DNA of 35,877 nucleotides, taken from NCBI GenBank assembly GCA_030728785.1, contig JANQYP010000065.1, positions 75,290 to 111,166 of the forward strand, read 5' to 3'. The translations under genes and the position numbers were made by a program. The notes beneath the pieces are model-generated. The model saw only the letters and a program-made list of their open reading frames with translations. It did not search any database and was not told where the DNA came from. The stretch comes from Pseudomonadales bacterium. GTDB lineage: Bacteria > Pseudomonadota > Gammaproteobacteria > Pseudomonadales > Azotimanducaceae. Numbering within the stretch: position 1 is the stretch's first letter; every line of letters begins with the position of its first letter. Shown one piece after another: positions 24,179 to 32,318 of the stretch.

Positions 24179-25612
24179 CTAGCGCCCGGCAGTGGCCGGC
24201 TGGCGCCGGCGTAACTGCTGTTTGAGTTGCGAGACAAAACCCTTGGCCCAGAAGACACGGTTGGAGCCCTTCACCAACACCTGGGTGCCGGGCGCCAGAC
24301 GCCGCACCAGCGCTTCAAGGTCAATATCCTCAGCCCTGGCATAGTGGCCCCAGAAACGCGCGCCCAGTGCTGCCTGATCCCACACTCGAAACCCATCACC
24401 GACTGTCATCACACCATCAATCGTGCCGCAGGCATCTTGCAGGCGCTGGTGCATGGCGGCGCTGTCGGCACCCAACTCCAGCATTTCACCCAGAATGGCC
24501 AGGGTCGGGCGCTGCTCACCACTGCGACCCAGCGCCTCCAGCGCATAACGCATACTCACGGGATTGGCATTATAACTGTCATCTACCAGGCTGATATCCT
24601 CAATCAACGTCTCATCGCCACGGCCGCCTGGCATGCCCAGGGTCGGCATCAAAGCCGCCGCCTGGGCCAGGTCTGCACCCAACGCCAGCAACACCGCAAA
24701 GCTCGCCAGGGAGGTCAAAACCCGGTGTTCGCCACCTGCATTGAGTCGATACTGCCAGTGCTGGTCACCGATAAACACATCCACCAATGTATGGTCCGGG
24801 AAATAGCGGGGCAGCCCTCGAACATCGGCTGCGGCACTAAAACCAAAACGCAGTATCTGCCTGGCAGTGACACCCTTCAGGTCCAGATCATCAGGCACCA
24901 CCAGTGTGCCACCGGGTTTCAGGCCACGGCAGATAGAGAGTTTCTCCTGGCGAATACCCTCAATACTGGCAAAGTAGCCCAGATGGGCCGGCAACACATT
25001 CAACACCAGGGCGACATCCATATGCACCAGTGACGCCAGCGGCGCTATTTCCCCAGGGTGGTTCATGCCGATTTCAAACACCCCGTAACGGCTGTCTGCC
25101 GGCATTCGTGCCAGTGACAAAGGCACACCCCAATGATTGTTCAAACTGCCCACTGAGGCATGGGTCGCGGCCTGGGCACCCAGCAGCGCCTGCAACCATT
25201 GGCGGGCAGTAGTCTTACCGCTGCTGCCGGTGATACCCACCACCTGCCCGGACATGCGCAAACGGCCATACCGCCCCAGCTGCCAGAGACCATCCAGTGT
25301 GTCGGCCACCGGCAGCTGCGGCAGGTCCGGTGGCGCCTGAAGCCGTGCGGGCACGACCATCAGGCCGCTGGCACCGGCGCCAACGGCGCTGTCGATAAAC
25401 TCATGGCCATCTCTGCCAGCACCTCCTGCCGTGCTGAATTTTGGTCCAGGATCACCAGCCAGGGCGATAAAAAGATCCCCTTCCCTGGCCTGCCGCGAAT
25501 CGATACAGATCCCCTGGATGGCTGGGCCCGGCACTGCCGCAAGGTCGCAGGCGGCACAGAGTTCTGCCCAGGTCCACAACGGCATGGCACTCATCTGCCG
25601 ACTTTCACTCAT
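24179..25612 (-). CDS. murF: UDP-N-acetylmuramoyl-tripeptide--D-alanyl-D-alanine ligase (MurF)
   Basis: A 477-residue Mur ligase which adds D-Ala-D-Ala to the UDP-MurNAc-tripeptide in the cytoplasm, the last soluble step of peptidoglycan precursor synthesis. ATP loop GITGSSGKTT is at 126-135, SLNNHWGVPLSL follows at 156-167, then EIGMNHPGEI, the likely carbamylated Lys224, and the MurF signature DDSYNANPVSM. The C-terminal domain has VKGSNRVFWAKGF where most have VKGSR. ATG at 25612 follows AGGAG at six bases. It is not next to murE, mraY or ftsW, so it is either a relocated single murF or a second copy. It shares direction with the upstream acyl-CoA ligase and downstream moaA. Confidence 0.92.
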   Translation of the reverse strand: MSESRQMSAMPLWTWAELCAACDLAAVPGPAIQGICIDSRQAREGDLFIALAGDPGPKFSTAGGAGRDGHEFIDSAVGAGASGLMVVPARLQAPPDLPQLPVADTLDGLWQLGRYGRLRMSGQVVGITGSSGKTTARQWLQALLGAQAATHASVGSLNNHWGVPLSLARMPADSRYGVFEIGMNHPGEIAPLASLVHMDVALVLNVLPAHLGYFASIEGIRQEKLSICRGLKPGGTLVVPDDLDLKGVTARQILRFGFSAAADVRGLPRYFPDHTLVDVFIGDQHWQYRLNAGGEHRVLTSLASFAVLLALGADLAQAAALMPTLGMPGGRGDETLIEDISLVDDSYNANPVSMRYALEALGRSGEQRPTLAILGEMLELGADSAAMHQRLQDACGTIDGVMTVGDGFRVWDQAALGARFWGHYARAEDIDLEALVRRLAPGTQVLVKGSNRVFWAKGFVSQLKQQLRRRQPATAGR

Positions 25613-25767
25613 TCAACTCTCCTGCCTGCTGACGCACTATTTTGCTCTCAATCGTCGCCTGCACCTGGCTTGCAGCGCCTGAAAAAACTCAAGGTCTACT
25701 TACCCGCATGCGCCCAAGCGCCTCGCCGGGCAACGCCAACCCAGAGCCAGACCCATTGATCATAAGT

Positions 25768-27447
25768 TTAGCCCGCGTTTCCGAGAGCTTCCGCCTGCTG
25801 CCGCAGCAGGTACTTCTGCACCTTACCTGTTGAAGTTTTGGTCAGCGGGCCAAAAATCACCGTTTTCGGTACCTTAAAGCCCGCCAGCTGGGTCTTGCAG
25901 TACGCCATGACTTCCGCTGCCGTCATGTCTGCGCCGGGCTTCAGGGTCACAAACGCGCAGGGGTGTTCGCCCCACTTGGGGTCCTGCCGGGCAACCACTG
26001 CGGCTTCAAGAATTTTTGGATGTTTGAACAGGGTGTCTTCCACTTCGATGCTGGATATGTTCTCACCACCACTGATAATAATGTCCTTGGATCGATCCTT
26101 GATCTGGATATAACCGTCGGCGTGGCAGACCGCCAGGTCACCAGAATGGAACCAGCCACCGGCAAATGCTTCGGCAGTGGTTGCCGGGTTTTTCAGATAG
26201 CCTTTCATGACGATGTTGCCGCGCATGAATATTTCTCCCTGGGTTACGCCATCCCAGGGGACAGGCACCAGCGTCTGCGGATCAGCTACCATCACCGCGC
26301 CACCCAGAATGGAGACAATGCCCTGCCGAGCCTTCAGCGCCGCCCGCGCCGACGCCGCCTGGTTATCCCACTCCGAGCGCCAGGCAGAGACAATCATCGG
26401 CCCGTAGGTCTCCGTCAAACCATAGACCTGAATCACCTCAAACCCCAGGTTTTCCATGCCTTCAATCACTGCCGCTGGCGGCGCCGCCCCGGCCGTCATG
26501 ACCTTGATGGGATGGGCGCTGTGCGGCTGGTTAATGCCCTGGTGCATGGCCTGCGGCGCGTTCACCAGCGTGTTAAGCACCACCGGCGCACCACAGAAGT
26601 GGGTCACGCCCTGTTCACGGAAGGCGGTAAACACAGCGTCTTCACGGACATGGCGTAAACACACCGTTGTGCCCACCGTAACCGCCAGGGTCCAGGGAAA
26701 ACACCAGCCATTGCAGTGGAACATGGGTAAGGTCCACAGATACCGGGGGTGCATACCCATCTCCCAGGTCAGGGCATTATTCACTGCATTAAGGTAGGCA
26801 CCGCGATGGTGATAGACCACCCCTTTGGGGTTACCCGTGGTGCCGGAGGTATAGTTCAGGGAAATGGCATCCCACTCATCCGCCGGTAGCTGCCAGTGAT
26901 ACGCCGGGTCGCCACTGCCAAGCAGCTGGTCGTAGGTCATGCTGCCAAGCAACTCGCCATCGGCATACAGCGGGTCCTCGACATCGACAACCAGCAAATC
27001 ATGCTCCCGCCCAGCATCTTTCAGTCTTGCATCTTTCAAGAGCGCCAGCGCCGCCTTCACCACCGGTGCAAACTCACGGTCGGTGAACAACACCTTGGCT
27101 TCAGCATGGGTCAGGATAAACGCCACGGTGGCTGCATCAAGGCGCGTATTAATGGCATTCAGCACGGCACCGCTCATGGGCACAAAAAAGTGCGCCTCAA
27201 ACATCTCGGGAATATTTGGCAACATCACCGCAACCGTATCACCAACGCCGATACCGTGTTTTGCCAGGGCCGCTGCCATCGCCACGCAGCGCCTGTACAT
27301 CTGCGCCCAGCTGCGATTCAGCTCACCATGGACAATGGCAGTAGCGTCCGGATAGAGGCTGGCGGCCCGAGCAAAAAAGCTCAAGGGTGTCAGTGCCGCA
27401 AAGTTAGCGGGGTTTTTGTCGAGATCCTGCTGGTAGATATTCTTCAT
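25768..27447 (-). CDS. AMP-dependent acyl-CoA synthetase (ANL superfamily)
   Basis: A 559-residue enzyme activating a carboxylic acid to its acyl-CoA through an acyl-AMP. ANL motifs in order are YTSGTTGNPKGVVYHH, TLPMFHCNGWCFPW, YGLTETYGP, GWFHSGDLAV, DRSKDIIISGGENISS and the catalytic lysine motif KTSTGKVQKY near the C-terminus. The pattern is that of medium/long-chain fatty acyl or related ligases (PRK08162-like); methylmercaptopropionate ligases (DmdB) are close relatives and cannot be excluded. ATG at 27447. A 15-bp palindrome lies 37 bp upstream. With the ETF genes nearby it may feed beta-oxidation, which is inference. The gap to murF is 155 bp, in which I see nothing clear. Confidence 0.93.
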   Translation of the reverse strand: MKNIYQQDLDKNPANFAALTPLSFFARAASLYPDATAIVHGELNRSWAQMYRRCVAMAAALAKHGIGVGDTVAVMLPNIPEMFEAHFFVPMSGAVLNAINTRLDAATVAFILTHAEAKVLFTDREFAPVVKAALALLKDARLKDAGREHDLLVVDVEDPLYADGELLGSMTYDQLLGSGDPAYHWQLPADEWDAISLNYTSGTTGNPKGVVYHHRGAYLNAVNNALTWEMGMHPRYLWTLPMFHCNGWCFPWTLAVTVGTTVCLRHVREDAVFTAFREQGVTHFCGAPVVLNTLVNAPQAMHQGINQPHSAHPIKVMTAGAAPPAAVIEGMENLGFEVIQVYGLTETYGPMIVSAWRSEWDNQAASARAALKARQGIVSILGGAVMVADPQTLVPVPWDGVTQGEIFMRGNIVMKGYLKNPATTAEAFAGGWFHSGDLAVCHADGYIQIKDRSKDIIISGGENISSIEVEDTLFKHPKILEAAVVARQDPKWGEHPCAFVTLKPGADMTAAEVMAYCKTQLAGFKVPKTVIFGPLTKTSTGKVQKYLLRQQAEALGNAG

Positions 27448-27483
27448 GTCACGGCCGTCAACTGCTGGTTTTGTCAGCCCCCT

Positions 27484-27498
27484 ATGCTACCGTAGCAT
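27484..27498. promoter_or_regulatory. Palindrome upstream of the acyl-CoA synthetase
   Basis: ATGCTAC-C-GTAGCAT, 7-bp arms around one base, 37 bp before the start codon. On the minus strand TAGCAT could serve as a -10 element. It may be an operator for a dimeric repressor of the TetR type common in fatty acid genes; the regulator is not identified. Confidence 0.5.
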
Positions 27499-27567
27499 GA
27501 CCTTTTTGCCAGCACATCTTTCTCCGCCAGGCCGTTCCAGGCCTTCACCAGACACGCGACCAAGGTA

Positions 27568-27870
27568 TTGCCGATGCCAGCAGCAACCTCCACCCTGCCC
27601 ACCCATCCGGACTTTGAAGTTGCCGCAGAACCCGGTTTTCTTGACTGCTTTGCTGACCGTTTTGTGTCCTTCGAGCTCGGCCTGATGAAACCTGACCTGG
27701 ATATTTTCCAGCACGTTACCCGGGTCCTGGGGGTTGATGCGCGGCGCATCCTGTTCCTTGATGACAATCAACTGAACGTCGACAGCGCCCGCCATGCCGG
27801 CCTGACCGCCGACCTGGCGGACACCCTGGAGGGCGTAAAACGCACCCTGCGGAATCGCGGAATATGGTAA
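27568..27870 (+). pseudogene. 5'-truncated HAD-family phosphatase remnant
   Basis: About 100 codons matching only the C-terminal half of a HAD-IA hydrolase (YihX-like): FELGLMKPDLDIFQHVTRVL contains the motif III lysine, and ILFLDDNQLNVDSARHAGL is motif IV. The nucleophile motif I (DxDx) and cap domain are missing. The frame is open only from 27496, after a TAG, and the sequence upstream does not look like the family; the only start near is TTG. It ends 36 bp before sppA. Most likely a decayed gene, possibly lost when the acyl-CoA ligase was placed upstream. A small independent protein is less likely because catalysis needs motif I. Confidence 0.72.
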
Positions 27871-27906
27871 CATGGCGCCTCGAGTCCTGACCAAAGGTCA
27901 AATGCC

Positions 27907-29757
27907 ATGAGACGTCTGCTGAGGGTTATGTGGAATAGCATCACCGCGCTCAAGAACTTTATGGGTAATCTGCTGTTCCTCGCCATCCTTATCGCGGTGC
28001 TGGTGGCAGTCTTCAGTCAGACCGGGCAGATGTCCATACCCGCTACCGCGGCTTTAGTGGTTGACCCGTCGGGTACTGTGGTGGAGCAACGTCGCGCCAT
28101 TGACCCCGTCGCCGATTTCCTTGGGGATGGCGGTGCCCAGGAAGCCGAGACACTGCTCAGCGACATTACCGAAGCCATTGATGCCGCAGCCGCTGACACG
28201 CGCATCAAGATCATGGTGTTGCGACTCGATGCCCTGCAGGACGTCAGCATGAGCCAGATGCAGGAAATTGGCCGCAGCATCACGGCCTTCAAGACCAGCG
28301 GCAAAGCGGTTTACGCGTTCGCCGACAGCTACAGTCAAAACCAGTATTACCTGGCGGCCCACGCCGACCATGTCTACCTGAACGACACCAGCTTCGAGGT
28401 TTTTGGTGGGGTCTTCATGACTGGCATGGGGGTCTACCCAACTTTCTTCAAGTCTGCCCTGGAAAAGCTCAAGGTGCAGTTCCATGTGTTTAAGGTCGGA
28501 ACCTACAAGGGTGCGGTGGAACCCTTCCTGCGGGACGATATGTCAGCAGAAGCCGAACAGGCCAACCTTGCCTGGCTGCAGGTATTGTGGGGCGACTACC
28601 TGACCCAGGTTGCAAGCCTGCGCAACCTTGAGACCAGCCACCTCAGTCAATATATCGACCAATATCCGCAACTGCTTGAAACTGCCGACAGCAACGCCGG
28701 CCAGTTGGCAGTGGAGCAGGGTCTGGTGGATCAGCGCATGAGCTACAAACAATGGCGGGAACTGATGCAGACTACCGTCGGCAGCGGCGACGCTGACAGT
28801 GACTACTCTCTGGTGACCTTTCGTGACTACCTGCAGTTGACTCGCCCGCCCCTGCCGGTGTTGAACCCCAGCGCTGAAAAAATTGCTGTTATCACCGCCA
28901 AAGGCAATATCTATGATGGCGAGCAACCCGCCGGCAGCATCGGCAGCGCCTCAGTCGTGACACTGATCAAACGTGCCCGTGAGGACGCCACCGTCAAAGC
29001 CCTGGTGGTGCGCATTGACAGCCCTGGCGGCAGCGCTACTGCTGCCGAGAAAATTCGCTACGAGCTGGAACTAACCCAGCTGGAAGGCAAGCCGGTGATT
29101 GTTTCCATGGGCACCTATGCCGCCTCTGGTGGCTACTGGATATCGGCAACAGCCAACCGCATCTTTGCGTCACCCACCACCATTACCGGCTCTATTGGCA
29201 CCTTTCTGATGTTTCCGTCTTTTGAGCAATCACTGGCGGAAATTGGGGTCTACTCTGATGGCGTCGGCACAACCAGCCTGAGCGGTGCGTTAAACCCTCT
29301 GCAAACCATTAATCCGGCCTTGAAGCGCATTCTTGAACTGTCCATCAACAATACCTATCGTCAATTTATTGAACTGGTGGCGCGGGGCCGCAACATGACA
29401 CCGGAGGCTGTTGACGAGATTGCTCAGGGACGTGTCTGGGCGGGCACCACGGCGCTTGAACTGGGGCTGGTGGATGCCATTGGCAATCTGGACGATGCTA
29501 TCGCATCCGCTGCTAACCTTGTCGGACTCAGCGAATACGAGATACTCCACCTTGAGCGCGAACTGTCGCCCAAAGAGCGCCTGCTGAGCGAACTGCTGAA
29601 AGGCAGCGCCAGCACCCTGGCGAGCCTTGGCGGCAGCCAGCTGCTGCAGACCAGTCTCGGCCTGGCAGTGCGCCTGACTGACGAGTTTGCGGCCGTCACC
29701 CAAATGAGTCGCACACCGGGTATCTACCTGCAGTGCCTGGCCTGCCGCCAACAATAA
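27907..29757 (+). CDS. sppA: Signal peptide peptidase SppA, 67-kDa type
   Basis: A 616-residue inner-membrane serine protease that degrades cleaved signal peptides in the periplasm. An N-terminal transmembrane segment lies near residues 20-36 (GNLLFLAILIAVLVAVF). Two tandem S49 domains follow, as in E. coli. The catalytic dyad is visible: Lys201 in FKVGTYKGAVEPF and Ser407 in YAASGGYWIS. Further S49 motifs are VVRIDSPGGSATAAEKI and TTITGSIGTF. ATG at 27907 is preceded by AAAGGTC, itself part of the small palindrome TGACC-AAA-GGTCA (27888-27900). Convergent with the helicase gene. Confidence 0.96.
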   Translation: MRRLLRVMWNSITALKNFMGNLLFLAILIAVLVAVFSQTGQMSIPATAALVVDPSGTVVEQRRAIDPVADFLGDGGAQEAETLLSDITEAIDAAAADTRIKIMVLRLDALQDVSMSQMQEIGRSITAFKTSGKAVYAFADSYSQNQYYLAAHADHVYLNDTSFEVFGGVFMTGMGVYPTFFKSALEKLKVQFHVFKVGTYKGAVEPFLRDDMSAEAEQANLAWLQVLWGDYLTQVASLRNLETSHLSQYIDQYPQLLETADSNAGQLAVEQGLVDQRMSYKQWRELMQTTVGSGDADSDYSLVTFRDYLQLTRPPLPVLNPSAEKIAVITAKGNIYDGEQPAGSIGSASVVTLIKRAREDATVKALVVRIDSPGGSATAAEKIRYELELTQLEGKPVIVSMGTYAASGGYWISATANRIFASPTTITGSIGTFLMFPSFEQSLAEIGVYSDGVGTTSLSGALNPLQTINPALKRILELSINNTYRQFIELVARGRNMTPEAVDEIAQGRVWAGTTALELGLVDAIGNLDDAIASAANLVGLSEYEILHLERELSPKERLLSELLKGSASTLASLGGSQLLQTSLGLAVRLTDEFAAVTQMSRTPGIYLQCLACRQQ

Positions 29758-29794
29758 GCAGCAAAAGGCCCAGGTAAACACCCTGGTGGCACCT

Positions 29795-29816
29795 GCCTGC
29801 ACCACATAATGCAGGC
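29795..29816. terminator. Hairpin between convergent sppA and helicase genes
   Basis: GCCTGCA (29795-29801) and TGCAGGC (29810-29816) form a 7-bp stem with an 8-nt loop. A smaller CCAGG/CCTGG stem lies just before. No T-run follows in either direction, so termination by this element is uncertain. Confidence 0.35.
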
Positions 29817-29879
29817 CATCAGCGCCCCAGCCAGACGAAGGCGCGCGCCAGGGAGCAGCGGATCACGGCGGCAGTCGAA

Positions 29880-32318
29880 TCAAACGTCACTGGGAATCAA
29901 GCCAACACTGGGCGGATCCCAGAAAGCTGCCACCGCTCGAGCCAGCATGTCACGGTTTCTCGCCGTCTTGACCTGCCAGCCAGCAGGCATTAACTGGCGG
30001 TAACGGGACTCATTGAAGCGGTTGTCGATCAGGCAGATAATACCCCGGTCAGTATCACTGCGAATGACCCGCCCGGCAGCCTGCAGCACGCGATTCATGC
30101 CAGGATACTGGTAGGCAAACTCAAAGCCCTGGCCACTGCTGCCGGATTGCTCAAAGTAGTCCTTGATGACATCACGCTCGATACCCAGCTGCGGCAGGCC
30201 GACACCCGCAATAATGACCCCAATCAGGCGCTTACCCTTAAGGTCTATACCCTCACCAAAGACTCCGCCCATCACGGCAAAACCCACCAGGGTTTTTCGG
30301 TGTTTATCGGCAGAGACATTTTCCTCGGCAGAACAGTCGTCAAACTGTTGCAGGAAATCCTGTCGCGCCTGCTCATCCATACCGGGCGTCTGGGTGACAC
30401 AGGGTACCGCGGCATAACGCTCGACAAATTTTTCCCGGACTTCATCAAGGTAATAAAAGGAAGGTAAAAACACCAGATAGTTGCCGGCCTGCTGCTCAAT
30501 AACCGTGGCGATGGTATCCACCAGTTCATACAGGCTGTTGCCTCGGTCACGATAGGTGGTGGAGATATAACTGGTGCTAAATACGCCAAGATTGGCGGGA
30601 TCAAAGGGCGATTCAATCTGGTACCATCGAGCATCCACTGCAATACCCATCAGGGTCTGGAAATATGCCTGGGGCATGAGCGTTGCAGAAAAGCCCACCA
30701 CACTCCTGACCCGACTCAGGGCAGTGGCCAGACCGGGCCCGGGGTTGATGTTATACAGTTTCACCACAATGCCACCCCGCTGTTGTAACACCAGGCAGGT
30801 GTAGTGTTTGTCATAGGCCTCGGCAATACGAATGAATCGCAGGCTGGCAAAATAAACCTGCAACAGACTGGTAGCAAAAGGCGCCTCCTGGTTTTGTTGC
30901 AGCCATGTTTCAGCAGCACTGCTGAAACGCCGTAATGCCTGCAGCAGTTTTTCCGGAGGTTCACTGCATTGCACCGCACCGGTCTGGTCAAATGTTGCGC
31001 GCAGCGGCCTCAGCAGCGCCATAATCTGGTTGTTAGCGGCACCTAAGGATCGCGCCACATCGGGCAAATGCAGCTGCAACTGCCGTTTTAAATCAAGTAG
31101 CTGGTCTTTACTGATGTCTGCCGAAAACATATCCCGGCCACGATCCACCAAATTATGGGCCTCATCAATCAACAGCCCGTAGCGCTGCTCAGGATTATCA
31201 AAATATCGTCGCAGGTAAACCGCCGGATCAAATACATAGTTGTAATCGCAGATCACAACATCAGCTAGCAAGGACAAGTCCAACTCCAGCTCAAAGGGAC
31301 AAAGCTGGTGGGCACGGGCCTTGGCTTCGATGTAACTGCGATCCAGCGACTGGTTATCGGCCATCACTTCCGCCATCACCGCCGCCAATTTATCGTAATA
31401 ACCCAGCGCATACTGGCAATGTTCAGCATCGCAGGGGGCACCCGGCGTAAAGCAGATTTTGTCCTTGGCGGTCAAGGTAATGTCACGCAACTGCAGGCCA
31501 GCACTGCGTAAGTCAGCAACAGCCCTGGCAGCCACCTGGTGCCCGGAGGTTTTGGCAGAGACAAAAAACAACTTGTCGTAGGTTGCTGCCGACAAAGCCT
31601 TGATGGCCGGAAACAGGGCACCCATGGTTTTGCCGATGCCCGTTGGTGCCTGCAGGATAAGCTGTGTACCGGCATGCATGGCGCGATAGATACTGACTGC
31701 CATATCCCGCTGGCCACTCCGGTATTGCGGATAGGGAAACACCATGGCCGTGATACTGGCATCCCGAACCGTTTGCCACCGAGCCAGACCTTGCAGGAAA
31801 GCCACATATCGGTCAACCAGCTGCTGGTAGTAGCCTGCCAATGCTGCCACGGTCCAGGTACTGGACAACAGGTATTCAGAGTCATCGTCGAGTTGCAGGT
31901 AACACAATCGCACCTCGATATTTTCGTCGGCAGCCAGGCCGTGATCCCGGGCCAGCAACCAGGCATAAACTCTGGCCTGACCCCAATGCAGGCTGCGCAC
32001 ACTCGCGGGGATCATGTCAGCCCGGCTGCGGATGGTTTTAATCTCCTCTACCAGCATCGGTTGCTGCTGCGGAAAATAACCATCCACCCGGCCACTGACC
32101 TGTAATACCAGCTCACCGCGCTCCACTAGATCCGTCAGTTTTTTTTCGGCAACGTAATCCTCACCCCGGGATTTTTGTACGCGCTGGTGGCCACGCAAAC
32201 CAGCCAGTGCTGAACTGCGGGTGGAAAACCGAAAATTGATATCGCCACTGCGCTCGACCTGCTCCACCAGATCTCGCACTGAAATTTTGAAAGCGGCTTT
32301 GTTCGCCGTTAACGCCAT
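29880..32318 (-). CDS. XPD/DinG-like DNA helicase with N-terminal PD-(D/E)XK nuclease domain
   Basis: An 812-residue superfamily 2 helicase. The first 125 residues form a RecB/Cas4-like nuclease fold with GRVDG (Asp79), LVEEIKTI (Glu92, Lys94) and QARVYAW (Gln114, Tyr118). The helicase has Walker A APTGIGKT at 224-231, DEAH at 385-388, SATLM in motif III and QAAGRVIRSDTDRG in motif VI. Four cysteines, 289, 296, 301 and 340, fit the 4Fe-4S domain of XPD and DinG. It thus joins DNA unwinding and probable cutting. ATG at 32318 overlaps the FAN1 stop by 10 bp, so the two are translated together. By family knowledge such helicases often accompany VRR-NUC proteins. A role in crosslink or stalled-fork repair is inferred from its partner and the LexA site upstream. 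Confidence 0.9.
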   Translation of the reverse strand: MALTANKAAFKISVRDLVEQVERSGDINFRFSTRSSALAGLRGHQRVQKSRGEDYVAEKKLTDLVERGELVLQVSGRVDGYFPQQQPMLVEEIKTIRSRADMIPASVRSLHWGQARVYAWLLARDHGLAADENIEVRLCYLQLDDDSEYLLSSTWTVAALAGYYQQLVDRYVAFLQGLARWQTVRDASITAMVFPYPQYRSGQRDMAVSIYRAMHAGTQLILQAPTGIGKTMGALFPAIKALSAATYDKLFFVSAKTSGHQVAARAVADLRSAGLQLRDITLTAKDKICFTPGAPCDAEHCQYALGYYDKLAAVMAEVMADNQSLDRSYIEAKARAHQLCPFELELDLSLLADVVICDYNYVFDPAVYLRRYFDNPEQRYGLLIDEAHNLVDRGRDMFSADISKDQLLDLKRQLQLHLPDVARSLGAANNQIMALLRPLRATFDQTGAVQCSEPPEKLLQALRRFSSAAETWLQQNQEAPFATSLLQVYFASLRFIRIAEAYDKHYTCLVLQQRGGIVVKLYNINPGPGLATALSRVRSVVGFSATLMPQAYFQTLMGIAVDARWYQIESPFDPANLGVFSTSYISTTYRDRGNSLYELVDTIATVIEQQAGNYLVFLPSFYYLDEVREKFVERYAAVPCVTQTPGMDEQARQDFLQQFDDCSAEENVSADKHRKTLVGFAVMGGVFGEGIDLKGKRLIGVIIAGVGLPQLGIERDVIKDYFEQSGSSGQGFEFAYQYPGMNRVLQAAGRVIRSDTDRGIICLIDNRFNESRYRQLMPAGWQVKTARNRDMLARAVAAFWDPPSVGLIPSDV

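Noticed and set aside
24103-24258. N-terminal extension of moaA by 52 codons
   Set aside because: It runs into the murF end, has no MoaA similarity, and ATG at 24102 has a good ribosome binding site.
24227-25033. Plus-strand open frame of 268 codons opposite murF
   Set aside because: Antisense to conserved Mur ligase motifs, with no domain of its own.
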